Positions 1 through 8,135 of a stretch of 59,921 bases of DNA are shown here, in pieces. A program made the translations under genes and the position numbers. The notes beneath the pieces were generated by a model that was given only the letters and a program-made list of their open reading frames with translations, was not told the DNA's origin and did not search any database. Position 1 is the first letter of the stretch. Each line of letters starts with the position of its first letter. Source of the stretch: Achromobacter veterisilvae (lineage in GTDB: Bacteria > Pseudomonadota > Gammaproteobacteria > Burkholderiales > Burkholderiaceae_B); contig NZ_UFQC01000038.1 of NCBI RefSeq assembly GCF_900496975.1, positions 1-59,921 of the forward strand, in the 5' to 3' direction.

Positions 1-85
1 GCCCAGGTGGCGGAATTGGTAGACGCGCATGGTTCAGGTCCATGTGCCGCAAGGTGTGGAGGTTCGAGTCCTCTCCTGGGCACCA
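1..85 (+). tRNA. tRNA-Leu(CAG), first copy
   Basis: Class II tRNA with a long variable arm. The acceptor stem GCCCAGG (1-7) pairs with CCTGGGC (75-81), followed by A and an encoded CCA. The anticodon loop TTCAGGT carries CAG, decoding CUG. The T-arm GGTTCGAGTCC is canonical. The gene starts at the first base of the window, so its promoter lies outside. A second copy at 1006-1090 is base-for-base identical. Confidence 0.97.
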
Positions 86-135
86 CGGAATTCCAATCGG
101 GACAATGCAATTGTCTCGATAGCAACGGCTGAAGA

Positions 136-175
136 GCCCCGAAAATCGCAAGATTTTCGGGGCTTTCGCTTTTTC
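136..175 (+). terminator. Intrinsic terminator after tRNA-Leu copy 1
   Basis: A perfect 12-bp stem, GCCCCGAAAATC (136-147) and GATTTTCGGGGC (152-163), has a GCAA loop and is followed by a T-rich tract. It ends the tRNA transcript and lies just beyond the 3' end of the convergent DTW gene. Confidence 0.85.
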
Positions 176-207
176 ACGTCCGGTTTTCCGCCGCCCCGCC
201 CTTTCGC

Positions 208-819
208 TTAACGCCAGGGCACCTTGCGGTTCAGGTGGTGCCGCGCATACAGGTCCGCGCCCATGCCGGCGATCTGCCCGTCGATCAGCGCCTCGAACGG
301 CTGGAGCAAGGCATCGAAATTGCGCGGCGCCTCGATCGCGTTCAAGGCATGCGTCACGGCCTCGATCGTGGACAGCGCGCCGGCCACGTCGGCATGGCGC
401 ACCCGGTAGCGGGTCGACAGTCCCGCGGGCAGCATCACGCGCGGCAAGGCCGCAAGGCCGGGATTGATGTGCAGCAGCTTGCGCGCATGCCCCCAGGTGC
501 CGTCGGGCACGATCAACTGTATGGGCATGTCCAGGTCCTGCCCATAGCCGGGCGACAGCACCTCGGCGCCCTCGCCGGGAAACAGCAGGCGCGGCGCATG
601 ACCGGGCTCGGCCCAGTCCTCCCGCGAAAAGTACTCGCCCACCACGCGCCGCGCGCCGGCCAGGCCCAGCACGGCCAGCCGAGCCGTGTTCAAGGCATGG
701 CGCGCCTCGCTGGGATGCTGGAGCACCACCACGCGGGTACGGCACGAAAGCGAGGGAATCAGCGCACACAGGCAGTGCGATCCGGGGCGCAGGCAGCGCG
801 TGCAAAGAGGACGAGACAT
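208..819 (-). CDS. DTW-domain protein, tRNA-uridine aminocarboxypropyltransferase (TapT family)
   Basis: 203 residues, the normal length for short DTW proteins. Family knowledge: these enzymes transfer the 3-amino-3-carboxypropyl group of SAM to uridine-47 of tRNAs (acp3U). An N-terminal cysteine cluster C6-x2-C9-x6-C16-x-C18 is the likely metal knuckle. HPSEARHALNTA (residues 35-46) and the signature PDGTWGHARK (105-114) are the family's conserved blocks. The start is the ATG at 819; no clear Shine-Dalgarno is visible. The gene is encoded opposite to, and between, two identical tRNA-Leu genes, a fitting neighbourhood for a tRNA modifier, although the actual tRNA substrates cannot be read from sequence. 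Confidence 0.9.
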   Translation of the reverse strand: MSRPLCTRCLRPGSHCLCALIPSLSCRTRVVVLQHPSEARHALNTARLAVLGLAGARRVVGEYFSREDWAEPGHAPRLLFPGEGAEVLSPGYGQDLDMPIQLIVPDGTWGHARKLLHINPGLAALPRVMLPAGLSTRYRVRHADVAGALSTIEAVTHALNAIEAPRNFDALLQPFEALIDGQIAGMGADLYARHHLNRKVPWR

Positions 820-889
820 GGGGCGACACTATATCGAAAGTCGAAGGCGGCCCTCGCCCCCAAAAAAAGTGAAAAAAATGCCACACGAC

Positions 890-918
890 TTGCACACTTC
901 AAAAAAAGTATGCATAAT
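890..918 (+). promoter_or_regulatory. Promoter of tRNA-Leu copy 2
   Basis: TTGCAC (890-895), a 17-bp spacer and CATAAT (913-918) form a near-consensus sigma-70 promoter. It would start transcription around 925, about 80 bases before the mature tRNA. Confidence 0.7.
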
Positions 919-1005
919 CTCGTTCCTCTGCTGCTGAACACGAAACAACGCGAAAGCGAAGCGACGGGTAAAGCACTGGCAGAAAAAGAAGTAAGAAGTA
1001 AAAAA

Positions 1006-1090
1006 GCCCAGGTGGCGGAATTGGTAGACGCGCATGGTTCAGGTCCATGTGCCGCAAGGTGTGGAGGTTCGAGTCCTCTCCTGGGCACCA
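1006..1090 (+). tRNA. tRNA-Leu(CAG), second copy
   Basis: Identical over all 85 bases to the tRNA at 1-85, including the encoded CCA. It has its own promoter at 890-918 and its own terminator at 1130-1161, so the two copies are separate transcription units, not a tandem operon. Confidence 0.97.
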
Positions 1091-1129
1091 ATTATTACAT
1101 CACGAGGTACCTGCGTGATGCGCCAAAAA

Positions 1130-1161
1130 AACCCCGAACGCGGAAGCGTCCGGGGTTTTTT
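1130..1161. terminator. Bidirectional terminator between tRNA-Leu copy 2 and the GNAT gene
   Basis: The hairpin pairs ACCCCGAACGC (1131-1141) with GTCCGGGGT (1148-1156). It is flanked by A7 on one side and T6 on the other, so it can serve the tRNA on the plus strand and the convergent GNAT gene on the minus strand. A smaller hairpin, CATCACG/CGTGATG, lies just before it (about 1099-1120). Confidence 0.8.
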
Positions 1162-1232
1162 CTTTGCCGTGCGCATTTCGCCTTGTCCGCCAGGGCGCTT
1201 TCCGCGCGCGGCCTGGCGGATCGCGCCGCGCC

Positions 1233-1676
1233 CTACTTCAGCACGCGCGTCATGACGACGTGCGGAATGCCGGCCTCAACGAATTCCTCGCCTTCCACGG
1301 TGAATCCGTGCGCCTTGTAGAAGCCCGCCGCATGCGTCTGCGCGTGCAGCACCAGCATGCGGTGGCCGTCGCCATGCCCCTGCTCGATCAGCGCATCCAG
1401 CAACTGGCCGCCCACGCCCATCCCGCGGGCCCGCTTGTGGACCGCCATGCGGCCGATATGGCCATCGGGCAGCAGCCGTCCGGTGCCTACCGGCGTGCCG
1501 TCGGGCCCGTAGGCCACGGCGTGCACCGACACCGCGTCGTCGTCGTCCAGTTCGATTTCGGGCGGCACCTTCTGTTCGACGACGAACACCTCGTGGCGCA
1601 CCGAATAGGCATCCTCGCGCAAACGGTCCCAGGTTCCCAGCGCGATATGCACTGTTGCTTGTTTGTTGGTCGACAT
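1233..1676 (-). CDS. GNAT family N-acetyltransferase
   Basis: 147 residues beginning MSTNKQATVHIA. This ATG is preferred because GAGGG lies six bases upstream; an ATG two codons earlier is too close to that site. The acetyl-CoA-binding loop RARGMGVGGQLL and the following AQTHAAGFYKAHGF segment are typical of GNAT domains. The N-terminal REDAYSVRHEVFVVEQ block resembles the YitI/ElaA-like subgroup. The acceptor substrate is unknown. It is divergent from the EamA transporter and convergent with tRNA-Leu copy 2. Confidence 0.85.
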   Translation of the reverse strand: MSTNKQATVHIALGTWDRLREDAYSVRHEVFVVEQKVPPEIELDDDDAVSVHAVAYGPDGTPVGTGRLLPDGHIGRMAVHKRARGMGVGGQLLDALIEQGHGDGHRMLVLHAQTHAAGFYKAHGFTVEGEEFVEAGIPHVVMTRVLK

Positions 1677-1794
1677 GTCCATCCCTCGCGTGCAGCAAAT
1701 GAAGTAAAGAATCCTACGCCGCATTTTCGCAGGGATGAAGGCGGCCCAAAAGGGGGGTACGATCGCGGCTTGCCCACGCCGCCCGTGTTCCGAC

Positions 1795-2688
1795 ATGCCG
1801 CCTGCCGCTCCCCCCGCCTGGCTGAAAGCCGCTCCCGCGCTTTTCCTGCTGCTCTGGTCCAGCGGCTTCGTCGTGCTCAAGGTGGGGCTGGCCTATGCCG
1901 ATCCCATGACCTTCCTGGCGCTGCGCTACGCCTGCGTGGTGCTGATCCTGGCCCCTGTCCTGCTGGTCCTGCGCCCGCCGCTGCCGCGCGGCGCCAGCGC
2001 CTGGGGCCACCTGGCGATGGTCGGACTGCTGTTGCAGGCCGGCTACTTCTGCTTCACCTACCTGTCGCTGAAGCAGGGCATGTCGGCCGGCGGCATCGCG
2101 CTGATCACCTCGCTGCAACCCATCCTGATCGGCCTGCTGGCGCCCGCGATCGCGCAGGAGCGGGTCGACGCCCGGCGCTGGGCGGGCCTCGGCCTGGGGG
2201 TGTCGGGCGCCGCGCTGGTGATCGTCGCCAAGGCCTCGATCGACGTGCTGTCGCCGCTGGGCCTGCTGTTCGCCGTCAGCGCCCTGCTCTGCATCACCGG
2301 CGGCACGCTGTATGAAAAGCGCTTCGGCACGCAGACCCACCCGGCCACCTCCAACCTGGTGCAGTATGCGGTCGGCCTGGCCGTCACCGCGCCGCTGGCC
2401 TTCTGGCTGGAACCGATGCGCATCGAATGGACCGGCCCGCTCTGGGCGTCGCTGGCCTATCTGGTCGTGGGCAATTCGCTGGTGGCCATCACCCTGCTGC
2501 TGACCATGATCCGCCACGGCGAGGCCTCGCGCGTGTCGGCGCTGTTTTTCCTGGTCCCGCCCTGCACCGCCGTCATCGCGCTGGCGATCCTGGACGAACC
2601 CATTCCCGCGCTTGCGTGGCCGGGCATGGCCCTGGCCGCGCTCGGCATCCTGCTCGTCACGCGGGCCAAGCCCTCGGGCGCACGCTAG
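1795..2688 (+). CDS. EamA/DMT family transporter (RhaT-like)
   Basis: About 297 residues with ten hydrophobic segments and the duplicated EamA fold. LLLWSSGFVVLKVGL near the N-terminus and FFLVPPCTAVIALAILDEPI near the C-terminus are the family's repeat signatures. Members of this family are inner-membrane exporters of amino acids or related metabolites; the substrate cannot be assigned. The ATG at 1795 (MPPAAPP) best fits the family length, but no good ribosome site is visible, and an ATG at 1735 would add 20 residues. The AEC transporter gene starts 27 bases after the stop. Confidence 0.85.
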   Translation: MPPAAPPAWLKAAPALFLLLWSSGFVVLKVGLAYADPMTFLALRYACVVLILAPVLLVLRPPLPRGASAWGHLAMVGLLLQAGYFCFTYLSLKQGMSAGGIALITSLQPILIGLLAPAIAQERVDARRWAGLGLGVSGAALVIVAKASIDVLSPLGLLFAVSALLCITGGTLYEKRFGTQTHPATSNLVQYAVGLAVTAPLAFWLEPMRIEWTGPLWASLAYLVVGNSLVAITLLLTMIRHGEASRVSALFFLVPPCTAVIALAILDEPIPALAWPGMALAALGILLVTRAKPSGAR

Positions 2689-2715
2689 AATGAGCGCCTT
2701 CCCGCACCCGCACCC

Positions 2716-3660
2716 ATGAACGCCGTCATTACCGCCGCCCTGCCGGTCTTCGCCCTGATCCTGACCGGCTGGCTGGCCGCCCGCTGGCGCATCCTGGGCC
2801 CGGCCGCCACCGATGCGCTGAACCGCTACGTGGTCTACCTGTCCCTGCCGGCGCTGCTGTTTCGCGCCATGACGCAGGTGGACCTGGCGCAGGCGGCGCA
2901 CTGGGGCTTCGCCGCCGCCTTCGCGGGCGGCATCGCCGCCACGTTCCTGGCGGCATTCCTCGGGGCCCGGCGCACTCAAAAGGCGCTCACCGACCGCAGC
3001 ATCCAGGGCCTGGCCGCGTCCTACGCCAATGCCGGCTACATGGGGATCCCGCTCTGCCTGGCGCTGTTCGGCGCGGAAAGCCTGGCGCCCGCCACGTTCA
3101 CCACCCTGCTCACCGCCAGCGTGCTGTTCGGCTTCGCCATCGCGCTCATCGAGTTCGACCGCCAGCAGGCGCCGAGCCTGCCTTCCACCCTGCTCAAGGT
3201 CGGACGCGCGCTGCTGCGCAATCCGCTGCTGGCCGCGCCGGTGCTGGGCCTGGCCTGGGCCTCCACCGGAGTGCCCCTGCCGGAAGGCCTGGACCGCTAC
3301 GTGTCCCTGCTGGGCGCGTCCGCCAGCCCCTGCGCGCTGGTCACGATAGGCCTGTTCCTGGCGCAGACCGAAACGTCCAGCTCGGGGCCGGGCGTGCTGC
3401 GCCTGGTCGCCGGCAAGCTGCTGCTGCAGCCCGCCGTCACCGCGGTGCTGGCGTTCTACGTGTTCCCCATGCCGCCCATGTGGGCATGGACCGCCGTGCT
3501 GATGAGCGCGCTGCCCATCGGCACCGGCCCTTTCATGCTGGCCGCGATGTACGGCCGCGACGCGCGCGTGACTTCGCGCGCCATCCTGGTCTCCACCGTG
3601 GCATCGGTGCAGACCGTCAGCCTGCTGGTTGCCTGGATCAGCGCGCACCCGCTACCCTGA
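2716..3660 (+). CDS. AEC (auxin efflux carrier) family permease
   Basis: 314 residues with ten transmembrane segments in two halves, the usual AEC size. It shows the N-terminal [17 protein letters not shown], the glycine/asparagine-containing [12 protein letters not shown] of the first bundle, and [17 protein letters not shown] of the second. AEC proteins move organic acids such as malate or malonate, or related anions. The substrate here is unknown. It sits in a run of three transporter genes (EamA, AEC, ArsB-type) on one strand with short spacers, possibly co-transcribed. Confidence 0.85.
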   Translation: MNAVITAALPVFALILTGWLAARWRILGPAATDALNRYVVYLSLPALLFRAMTQVDLAQAAHWGFAAAFAGGIAATFLAAFLGARRTQKALTDRSIQGLAASYANAGYMGIPLCLALFGAESLAPATFTTLLTASVLFGFAIALIEFDRQQAPSLPSTLLKVGRALLRNPLLAAPVLGLAWASTGVPLPEGLDRYVSLLGASASPCALVTIGLFLAQTETSSSGPGVLRLVAGKLLLQPAVTAVLAFYVFPMPPMWAWTAVLMSALPIGTGPFMLAAMYGRDARVTSRAILVSTVASVQTVSLLVAWISAHPLP

Positions 3661-3670
3661 CACCGCCTCC

Positions 3671-4951
3671 ATGCTGCTCGCCGCCGCCATATTCGTCCTT
3701 ACCATCACGCTGGTCATCTGGCAGCCCAGGGGCCTGTCCATCGGCTGGAGCGCGGTGCTCGGGGCCGCGCTCGCGCTGGCCACGGGCGTGGTCCACCCGG
3801 CCGACATCGCCGACGTCTGGCGCATCGTCTGGAACGCCACCGCGACCTTCATCGCCATCATCGTCACCAGCCTGATCCTGGACGAAGCCGGCTTCTTCGA
3901 ATGGTCGGCGCTGCACGTGGCGCGCTGGGGCGGCGGACGCGGCCGCCTGCTGTTCGTCCTCATCGTCCTGCTGGGCGCCGCAGTGTCCGCGCTGTTCGCC
4001 AACGACGGCGCGGCGCTGATCCTCACGCCCATCGTCATGGAAATGCTGCTGGCGCTGGGCTTCGGGCCCGGCGCCTCGCTGGCCTTCGTGATGGCCGCGG
4101 GCTTCATCGCGGACACGGGCAGCATCGCGCTCATCGTGTCCAACCTGGTCAACATCGTCTCGGCGGATTTCTTCGGCATCGGCTTCGGCGAGTACGCCTC
4201 GGTGATGCTGCCGGTGAACCTGATGGCGGTGGCCTCCACCCTGGCCGTGCTGCTGCTGTTCTTCCACAGGAGCATCCCGCCGCGCTACGACGTGAGCCAG
4301 TTGCCCGCCCCCGCCTCCGCCATCCGCGACCTCACCACGTTCCGCGCCGGCTGGGTCGTGCTGGCGCTGCTGCTGGCGGGCTTCTTCATCCTGGAGCCGC
4401 TGGGCATCCCCGTCAGCGCCATCGCCGCCGCGGGCGCGCTGGGCCTGCTGCTGATCGCGGGCCGGCAACACATCGTGGGCACCCGGCGCATCATGCGCGA
4501 CGCCCCCTGGCACATCGTCGTCTTCTCGCTGGGCATGTACCTGGTGGTGTACGGGCTGCGCAACGCCGGCCTGACCGCGCACCTGGCGCAGGTGCTGGAC
4601 CGCTGCGCGGAATACGGCCTCTGGGGCGCGGCGCTGGGCACCGGCCTCATCACCGCCTTCCTGTCGTCCATCATGAACAACCTTCCGACGGTCCTGGTGG
4701 GCGCGCTGTCCATCGCGGACACCAGCGCCACGGGCGCCGTGAAGGACGCCATGATCTACGCCAACATCATCGGCAGCGACCTCGGGCCCAAGATCACGCC
4801 GATCGGCAGCCTGGCGACGCTGCTGTGGCTGCACGTGCTGGCGCGCAAGGGCTTGCGCATCACTTGGGGCTACTACTTCCGCGTCGGCATCGTGCTGACC
4901 TTGCCGGTGCTGCTGCTGACGCTGGCGGCGCTGGTGTGGCGGCTGCAATAG
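3671..4951 (+). CDS. ArsB-type arsenite/anion permease
   Basis: 426 residues with about 11-12 transmembrane segments, matching the usual length of ArsB (about 429). [38 protein letters not shown] and the later [13 protein letters not shown] and [21 protein letters not shown] segments are the paired motifs of the ion-transporter superfamily. Known ArsB proteins extrude arsenite or antimonite at the inner membrane. No arsR, arsC or arsA lies nearby, so an arsenic-induced operon is not supported here and a broader anion role is possible. It starts ten bases after the AEC stop codon. Confidence 0.85.
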   Translation: MLLAAAIFVLTITLVIWQPRGLSIGWSAVLGAALALATGVVHPADIADVWRIVWNATATFIAIIVTSLILDEAGFFEWSALHVARWGGGRGRLLFVLIVLLGAAVSALFANDGAALILTPIVMEMLLALGFGPGASLAFVMAAGFIADTGSIALIVSNLVNIVSADFFGIGFGEYASVMLPVNLMAVASTLAVLLLFFHRSIPPRYDVSQLPAPASAIRDLTTFRAGWVVLALLLAGFFILEPLGIPVSAIAAAGALGLLLIAGRQHIVGTRRIMRDAPWHIVVFSLGMYLVVYGLRNAGLTAHLAQVLDRCAEYGLWGAALGTGLITAFLSSIMNNLPTVLVGALSIADTSATGAVKDAMIYANIIGSDLGPKITPIGSLATLLWLHVLARKGLRITWGYYFRVGIVLTLPVLLLTLAALVWRLQ

Positions 4952-5108
4952 GCCCGGCCCCCTCGCTTCAATATTACTTATAGTTATTTAAAACGCATGA
5001 ATTGATGCTTTGAGAGATTTGCCGCCCGGCTTAGACTTCCAGCATTCCACGGGTGCGTTCTCGCGCCCGTTTGCATTTCCACGCATCCGCCCCTTCCGGG
5101 ACCCGCCC
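4952..5108 (+). promoter_or_regulatory. AT-rich promoter region of the YeeE/YedE gene
   Basis: This spacer is strikingly AT-rich compared with its surroundings around 4970-5005 (TATTACTTATAGTTATTTAAA). This is typical of an activator-dependent promoter, and sulfur genes of this kind are often under CysB. I cannot define exact boxes. Confidence 0.35.
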
Positions 5109-6335
5109 ATGAGCATCGACGCCTCGACCCTTCCCCTTCCTTCCTCGGCCCTGCCGCCGATCCGCATCAACCGCAAGCCGCTATGGATCGCCCTGCTGCT
5201 GGTGCTGGCCGGCGCGCTGTACCTGAACCAGACCGTGGGCTGGCGCCAGGGCGCGCTGTGGATCGTCGGCGCCCTGCTGGGCGTGACGCTCTACCACGCC
5301 TCCTTCGGTTTCACGCAAGCCTGGCGCGTCTTCGTGTCGGACCGCCGCGGCGCGGGCCTGCGGGCGCAGATGCTCATGCTGGGCGCGGGCGTGCTGCTGT
5401 TCTTCCCCTTCCTGGCGGCGGGAACGCTGTTCGGCCAGCCGGTCAGCGGCTTCGTATCGCCGCCCGGCGTGTCAGTCATCCTGGGCGCCTTCCTGTTCGG
5501 CATCGGCATGCAACTGGGCGGAGGCTGCGCGTCGGGCACGCTGTTCGCGGTCGGCGGCGGCAATACCCGCATGCTGGTCACGCTGCTGTTCTTCATCGTC
5601 GGCTCGGTCATCGCCACCGCGAACTTCGGCTGGTGGTCCAGCCTGCCCGCGCTTGCCCCCACGTCGCTCATCAAGACCTGGGGCCTGGCGCCCGCGCTCA
5701 TCGCCAACCTGGCCGTCTTCGCGCTGATCGCCTGGGCGGTCACGGCGCTGGAGAAGCGCCGCCACGGCCACGTGATCTCGTTCGCCTCGCGCACCGCGCG
5801 CCCGGTCTCCCTGCTGCAAGGCCCCTGGCCGCTGATCTGGGGCGGCGTGGCGCTGGTCGTGCTGAATTTCGCCACGCTGGCGCTGGCCGGCCGGCCCTGG
5901 GGCATCACCTCCGCCTTCGCGCTGTGGGGCGCCAAGGCCCTGGACGCCTTCGGCGGCGACGTGGCCACCTGGGCCTACTGGAGCAAGCAGCCCTCGCTGG
6001 CCGCGCCGCTGCGCCAGGACGTCACGACCGTGATGGACATCGGCCTGATGCTGGGCGCGCTTGCCGCCGCCAGCGCCGCCGGCAAGTTCGCTCCCATCTG
6101 GAAGGTGCCGGCGCGCTCGCTGGCCGGCGCGGTCATCGGCGGCCTGCTGCTGGGCTACGGCGCCCGGCTGGCCTTCGGCTGCAACATCGGCGCCTACTTC
6201 AGCGGCATCCTGTCGGGCAGCCTGCATGCCTGGTTGTGGCTGCCCGCCGCCTTCGCCGGCAGCGCCCTCGGCGTGCGCCTGCGCCCGGCATTCGGCCTCG
6301 CGGTCGAGAAGACGCCGCTGGCGTCCAGTTGCTGA
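5109..6335 (+). CDS. YeeE/YedE-family thiosulfate (sulfur) transporter
   Basis: 408 residues with about ten membrane segments and two copies of the YeeE/YedE half-domain. The sulfur-handling cysteines expected from the structurally known thiosulfate transporter family are present: GGGCASGTLF in the first half and FGCNIGAYFSGI in the second. Each lies in a glycine-rich re-entrant segment. The likely role is inner-membrane uptake of thiosulfate or a related reduced sulfur compound. It has its own AT-rich promoter region upstream. No tusA-like partner lies next to it; the next gene encodes an FMN-dependent glutamate-synthase-like protein. Confidence 0.85.
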   Translation: MSIDASTLPLPSSALPPIRINRKPLWIALLLVLAGALYLNQTVGWRQGALWIVGALLGVTLYHASFGFTQAWRVFVSDRRGAGLRAQMLMLGAGVLLFFPFLAAGTLFGQPVSGFVSPPGVSVILGAFLFGIGMQLGGGCASGTLFAVGGGNTRMLVTLLFFIVGSVIATANFGWWSSLPALAPTSLIKTWGLAPALIANLAVFALIAWAVTALEKRRHGHVISFASRTARPVSLLQGPWPLIWGGVALVVLNFATLALAGRPWGITSAFALWGAKALDAFGGDVATWAYWSKQPSLAAPLRQDVTTVMDIGLMLGALAAASAAGKFAPIWKVPARSLAGAVIGGLLLGYGARLAFGCNIGAYFSGILSGSLHAWLWLPAAFAGSALGVRLRPAFGLAVEKTPLASSC

Positions 6336-6419
6336 GAAACAGTATTCCAGGCACGTCCCTCCGGCGCGGGGGACGGTAGCTGGTGTATGGTTGCTCCATC
6401 CCGAAATACGGAGATGGAC

Positions 6420-8093
6420 ATGAGCTGGATTTTCGGCCGCTACACGGCCTTTCTGTTGACCCTGGCCGGCGCGGCGGTCACCGCCGCCCTGGCCTACGCA
6501 AGCTCGCCCTGGTGGCTGTGGGTCGCCGTGCCGCTGGCGCTGCTGGGCGCGCTGGGCGTGTATGACCTGATCCAGCCCCGCCATGCCATTCGGCGCAACT
6601 ATCCGGTCCTGGGCAATCTGCGCTTCCTGTTCGAATTCATCCGCCCCGAGATCCGCCAGTACTTCCTCGAAGACGACACTCAGGCCGCGCCGTTCTCGCG
6701 CGCGCAACGCTCCATCGTCTACCAGCGCGCCAAGCGCGAGATCGACAAGCGCCCCTTCGGCACCCAGGAAGACGTCTACGGCGACCGCTACGAATGGATC
6801 AACCATTCCATGTCGCCCTCGCGCATCGACGATACCGACTTCCGCGTCACCGTGGGCGGCCCCGAGTGCAGGCAGCCCTATTCCATGTCGGCCTTCAACG
6901 TATCGGCGATGAGCTTCGGCGCGCTGTCGGCCAATGCCGTGCTGGCCCTGAACGAGGGCGCCCGCCAGGGCAATTTCGCGCACGACACCGGCGAAGGCGG
7001 CATCAGCCGCTACCACCGCCAGCCGGGCGGAAGCCTGGTCTGGAACATCGGCTCGGGCTACTTCGGCTGCCGCGACGAGCACGGCGCGTTCTCGGAGGAA
7101 GCCTTCGTGAAGAACGCCTGTACGCCGCAGGTCAAGATGATCGAAATCAAGCTGTCGCAAGGAGCCAAGCCCGGGCACGGCGGCATCCTGCCCGCGGGCA
7201 AGGTCACGCCCGAGATCGCCGAGGCGCGCGGCGTCGCCCCCTGGCAGGACTGCAACTCGCCGGCCAGCCACTCCGCCTTCGACTCCCCCATCGGCCTGAT
7301 GAAATTCGTGGCGCGCCTGCGCGAACTGTCCGGCGGCAAACCGGTGGGCTTCAAGTTCTGCGTGGGCCATCCCTGGGAATGGTTCGCCATCGTCAAGGCC
7401 ATGCTGGAAACCGGCATCACGCCGGACTTCATCGTGGTCGACGGCGCCGAAGGCGGCACGGGCGCCGCGCCGGTGGAGTTCGTCGACCACGTCGGCACGC
7501 CGCTGCGCGAAGCGCTGCGCCTGGTCCACAACACACTGATCGGCGTGAACCTGCGCGACCGCATCAAACTGGGCGCGTCGGGCAAGGTCATCACCGCCTT
7601 CGACATGGCCCGCGTCATGGCCATGGGCGCGGACTGGTGCAACGCCGCGCGCGGCTTCATGTTCGCCATCGGCTGCATCCAGGCGCAAGCCTGCCATACC
7701 GGCAAATGCCCCACCGGCGTCACCACGCAGGATCCGCTGCGCCAGCGCGCGCTGGTGGTGCCGGACAAGGCGCAGCGCGTGGCCAACTTCCACCACAACA
7801 CGCTGCACGCCCTGGCCGAACTGCTGGCCGCCGCCGGCCTGACGCACCCCGGCCAGCTCCGCCCCCACCACATCGCGCGCCGGATCTCGCCCAGCGAGAT
7901 CCGGCTGTTGTCCGCGCTGTTTCCCGAACTGGCGCCCGGAGAGCTGCTGCGCGGCGAATTCCGCCACCAGGTATTCCGCGCCGGCTGGGCCATGGCGCAG
8001 GCCCAGTCGTTCCAGCCGACTTACGACATCACCACGGCCCTGGCCCAGGAACACGCCGCCCACGCCGCGCCGGCCCCCGCCGGCGCCGCCTGA
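6420..8093 (+). CDS. FMN-binding glutamate synthase family protein
   Basis: 557 residues. Two N-terminal membrane helices precede the FMN/2-oxoglutarate domain of glutamate synthase large subunits. Visible landmarks are SQGAKPGHGGILP, DGAEGGTGAAP and CIQAQACHTGKCP, whose three cysteines match the 3Fe-4S cluster loop. The glutaminase domain is absent, so it cannot make glutamate from glutamine alone. Family members of this stand-alone, membrane-anchored form have no well-established reaction. The start at 6420 is chosen because GGAG lies six bases upstream; an ATG at 6414 overlaps that site. Confidence 0.85.
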   Translation: MSWIFGRYTAFLLTLAGAAVTAALAYASSPWWLWVAVPLALLGALGVYDLIQPRHAIRRNYPVLGNLRFLFEFIRPEIRQYFLEDDTQAAPFSRAQRSIVYQRAKREIDKRPFGTQEDVYGDRYEWINHSMSPSRIDDTDFRVTVGGPECRQPYSMSAFNVSAMSFGALSANAVLALNEGARQGNFAHDTGEGGISRYHRQPGGSLVWNIGSGYFGCRDEHGAFSEEAFVKNACTPQVKMIEIKLSQGAKPGHGGILPAGKVTPEIAEARGVAPWQDCNSPASHSAFDSPIGLMKFVARLRELSGGKPVGFKFCVGHPWEWFAIVKAMLETGITPDFIVVDGAEGGTGAAPVEFVDHVGTPLREALRLVHNTLIGVNLRDRIKLGASGKVITAFDMARVMAMGADWCNAARGFMFAIGCIQAQACHTGKCPTGVTTQDPLRQRALVVPDKAQRVANFHHNTLHALAELLAAAGLTHPGQLRPHHIARRISPSEIRLLSALFPELAPGELLRGEFRHQVFRAGWAMAQAQSFQPTYDITTALAQEHAAHAAPAPAGAA

Positions 8094-8135
8094 GCCGGCC
8101 GCGCCTAAGCCGGCCGCGCCTGAGCCGACCGCGCT
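8091..8135 (+). repeat. Three 15-bp tandem repeats, each starting with an in-frame stop codon
   Basis: TGAGCCGGCCGCGCC, TAAGCCGGCCGCGCC and TGAGCCGACCGCGCT follow head to tail. The first TGA is the stop of the glutamate-synthase-like gene. The next two units repeat a stop in the same frame every five codons, and the last unit runs into the stop codon of the convergent phospholipase D gene. Confidence 0.9.

Noticed and set aside
1714..3648. Minus-strand open frame of 644 codons opposite two transporter genes
   Set aside because: Shadow of the EamA and AEC genes, which have clear membrane-protein signatures.
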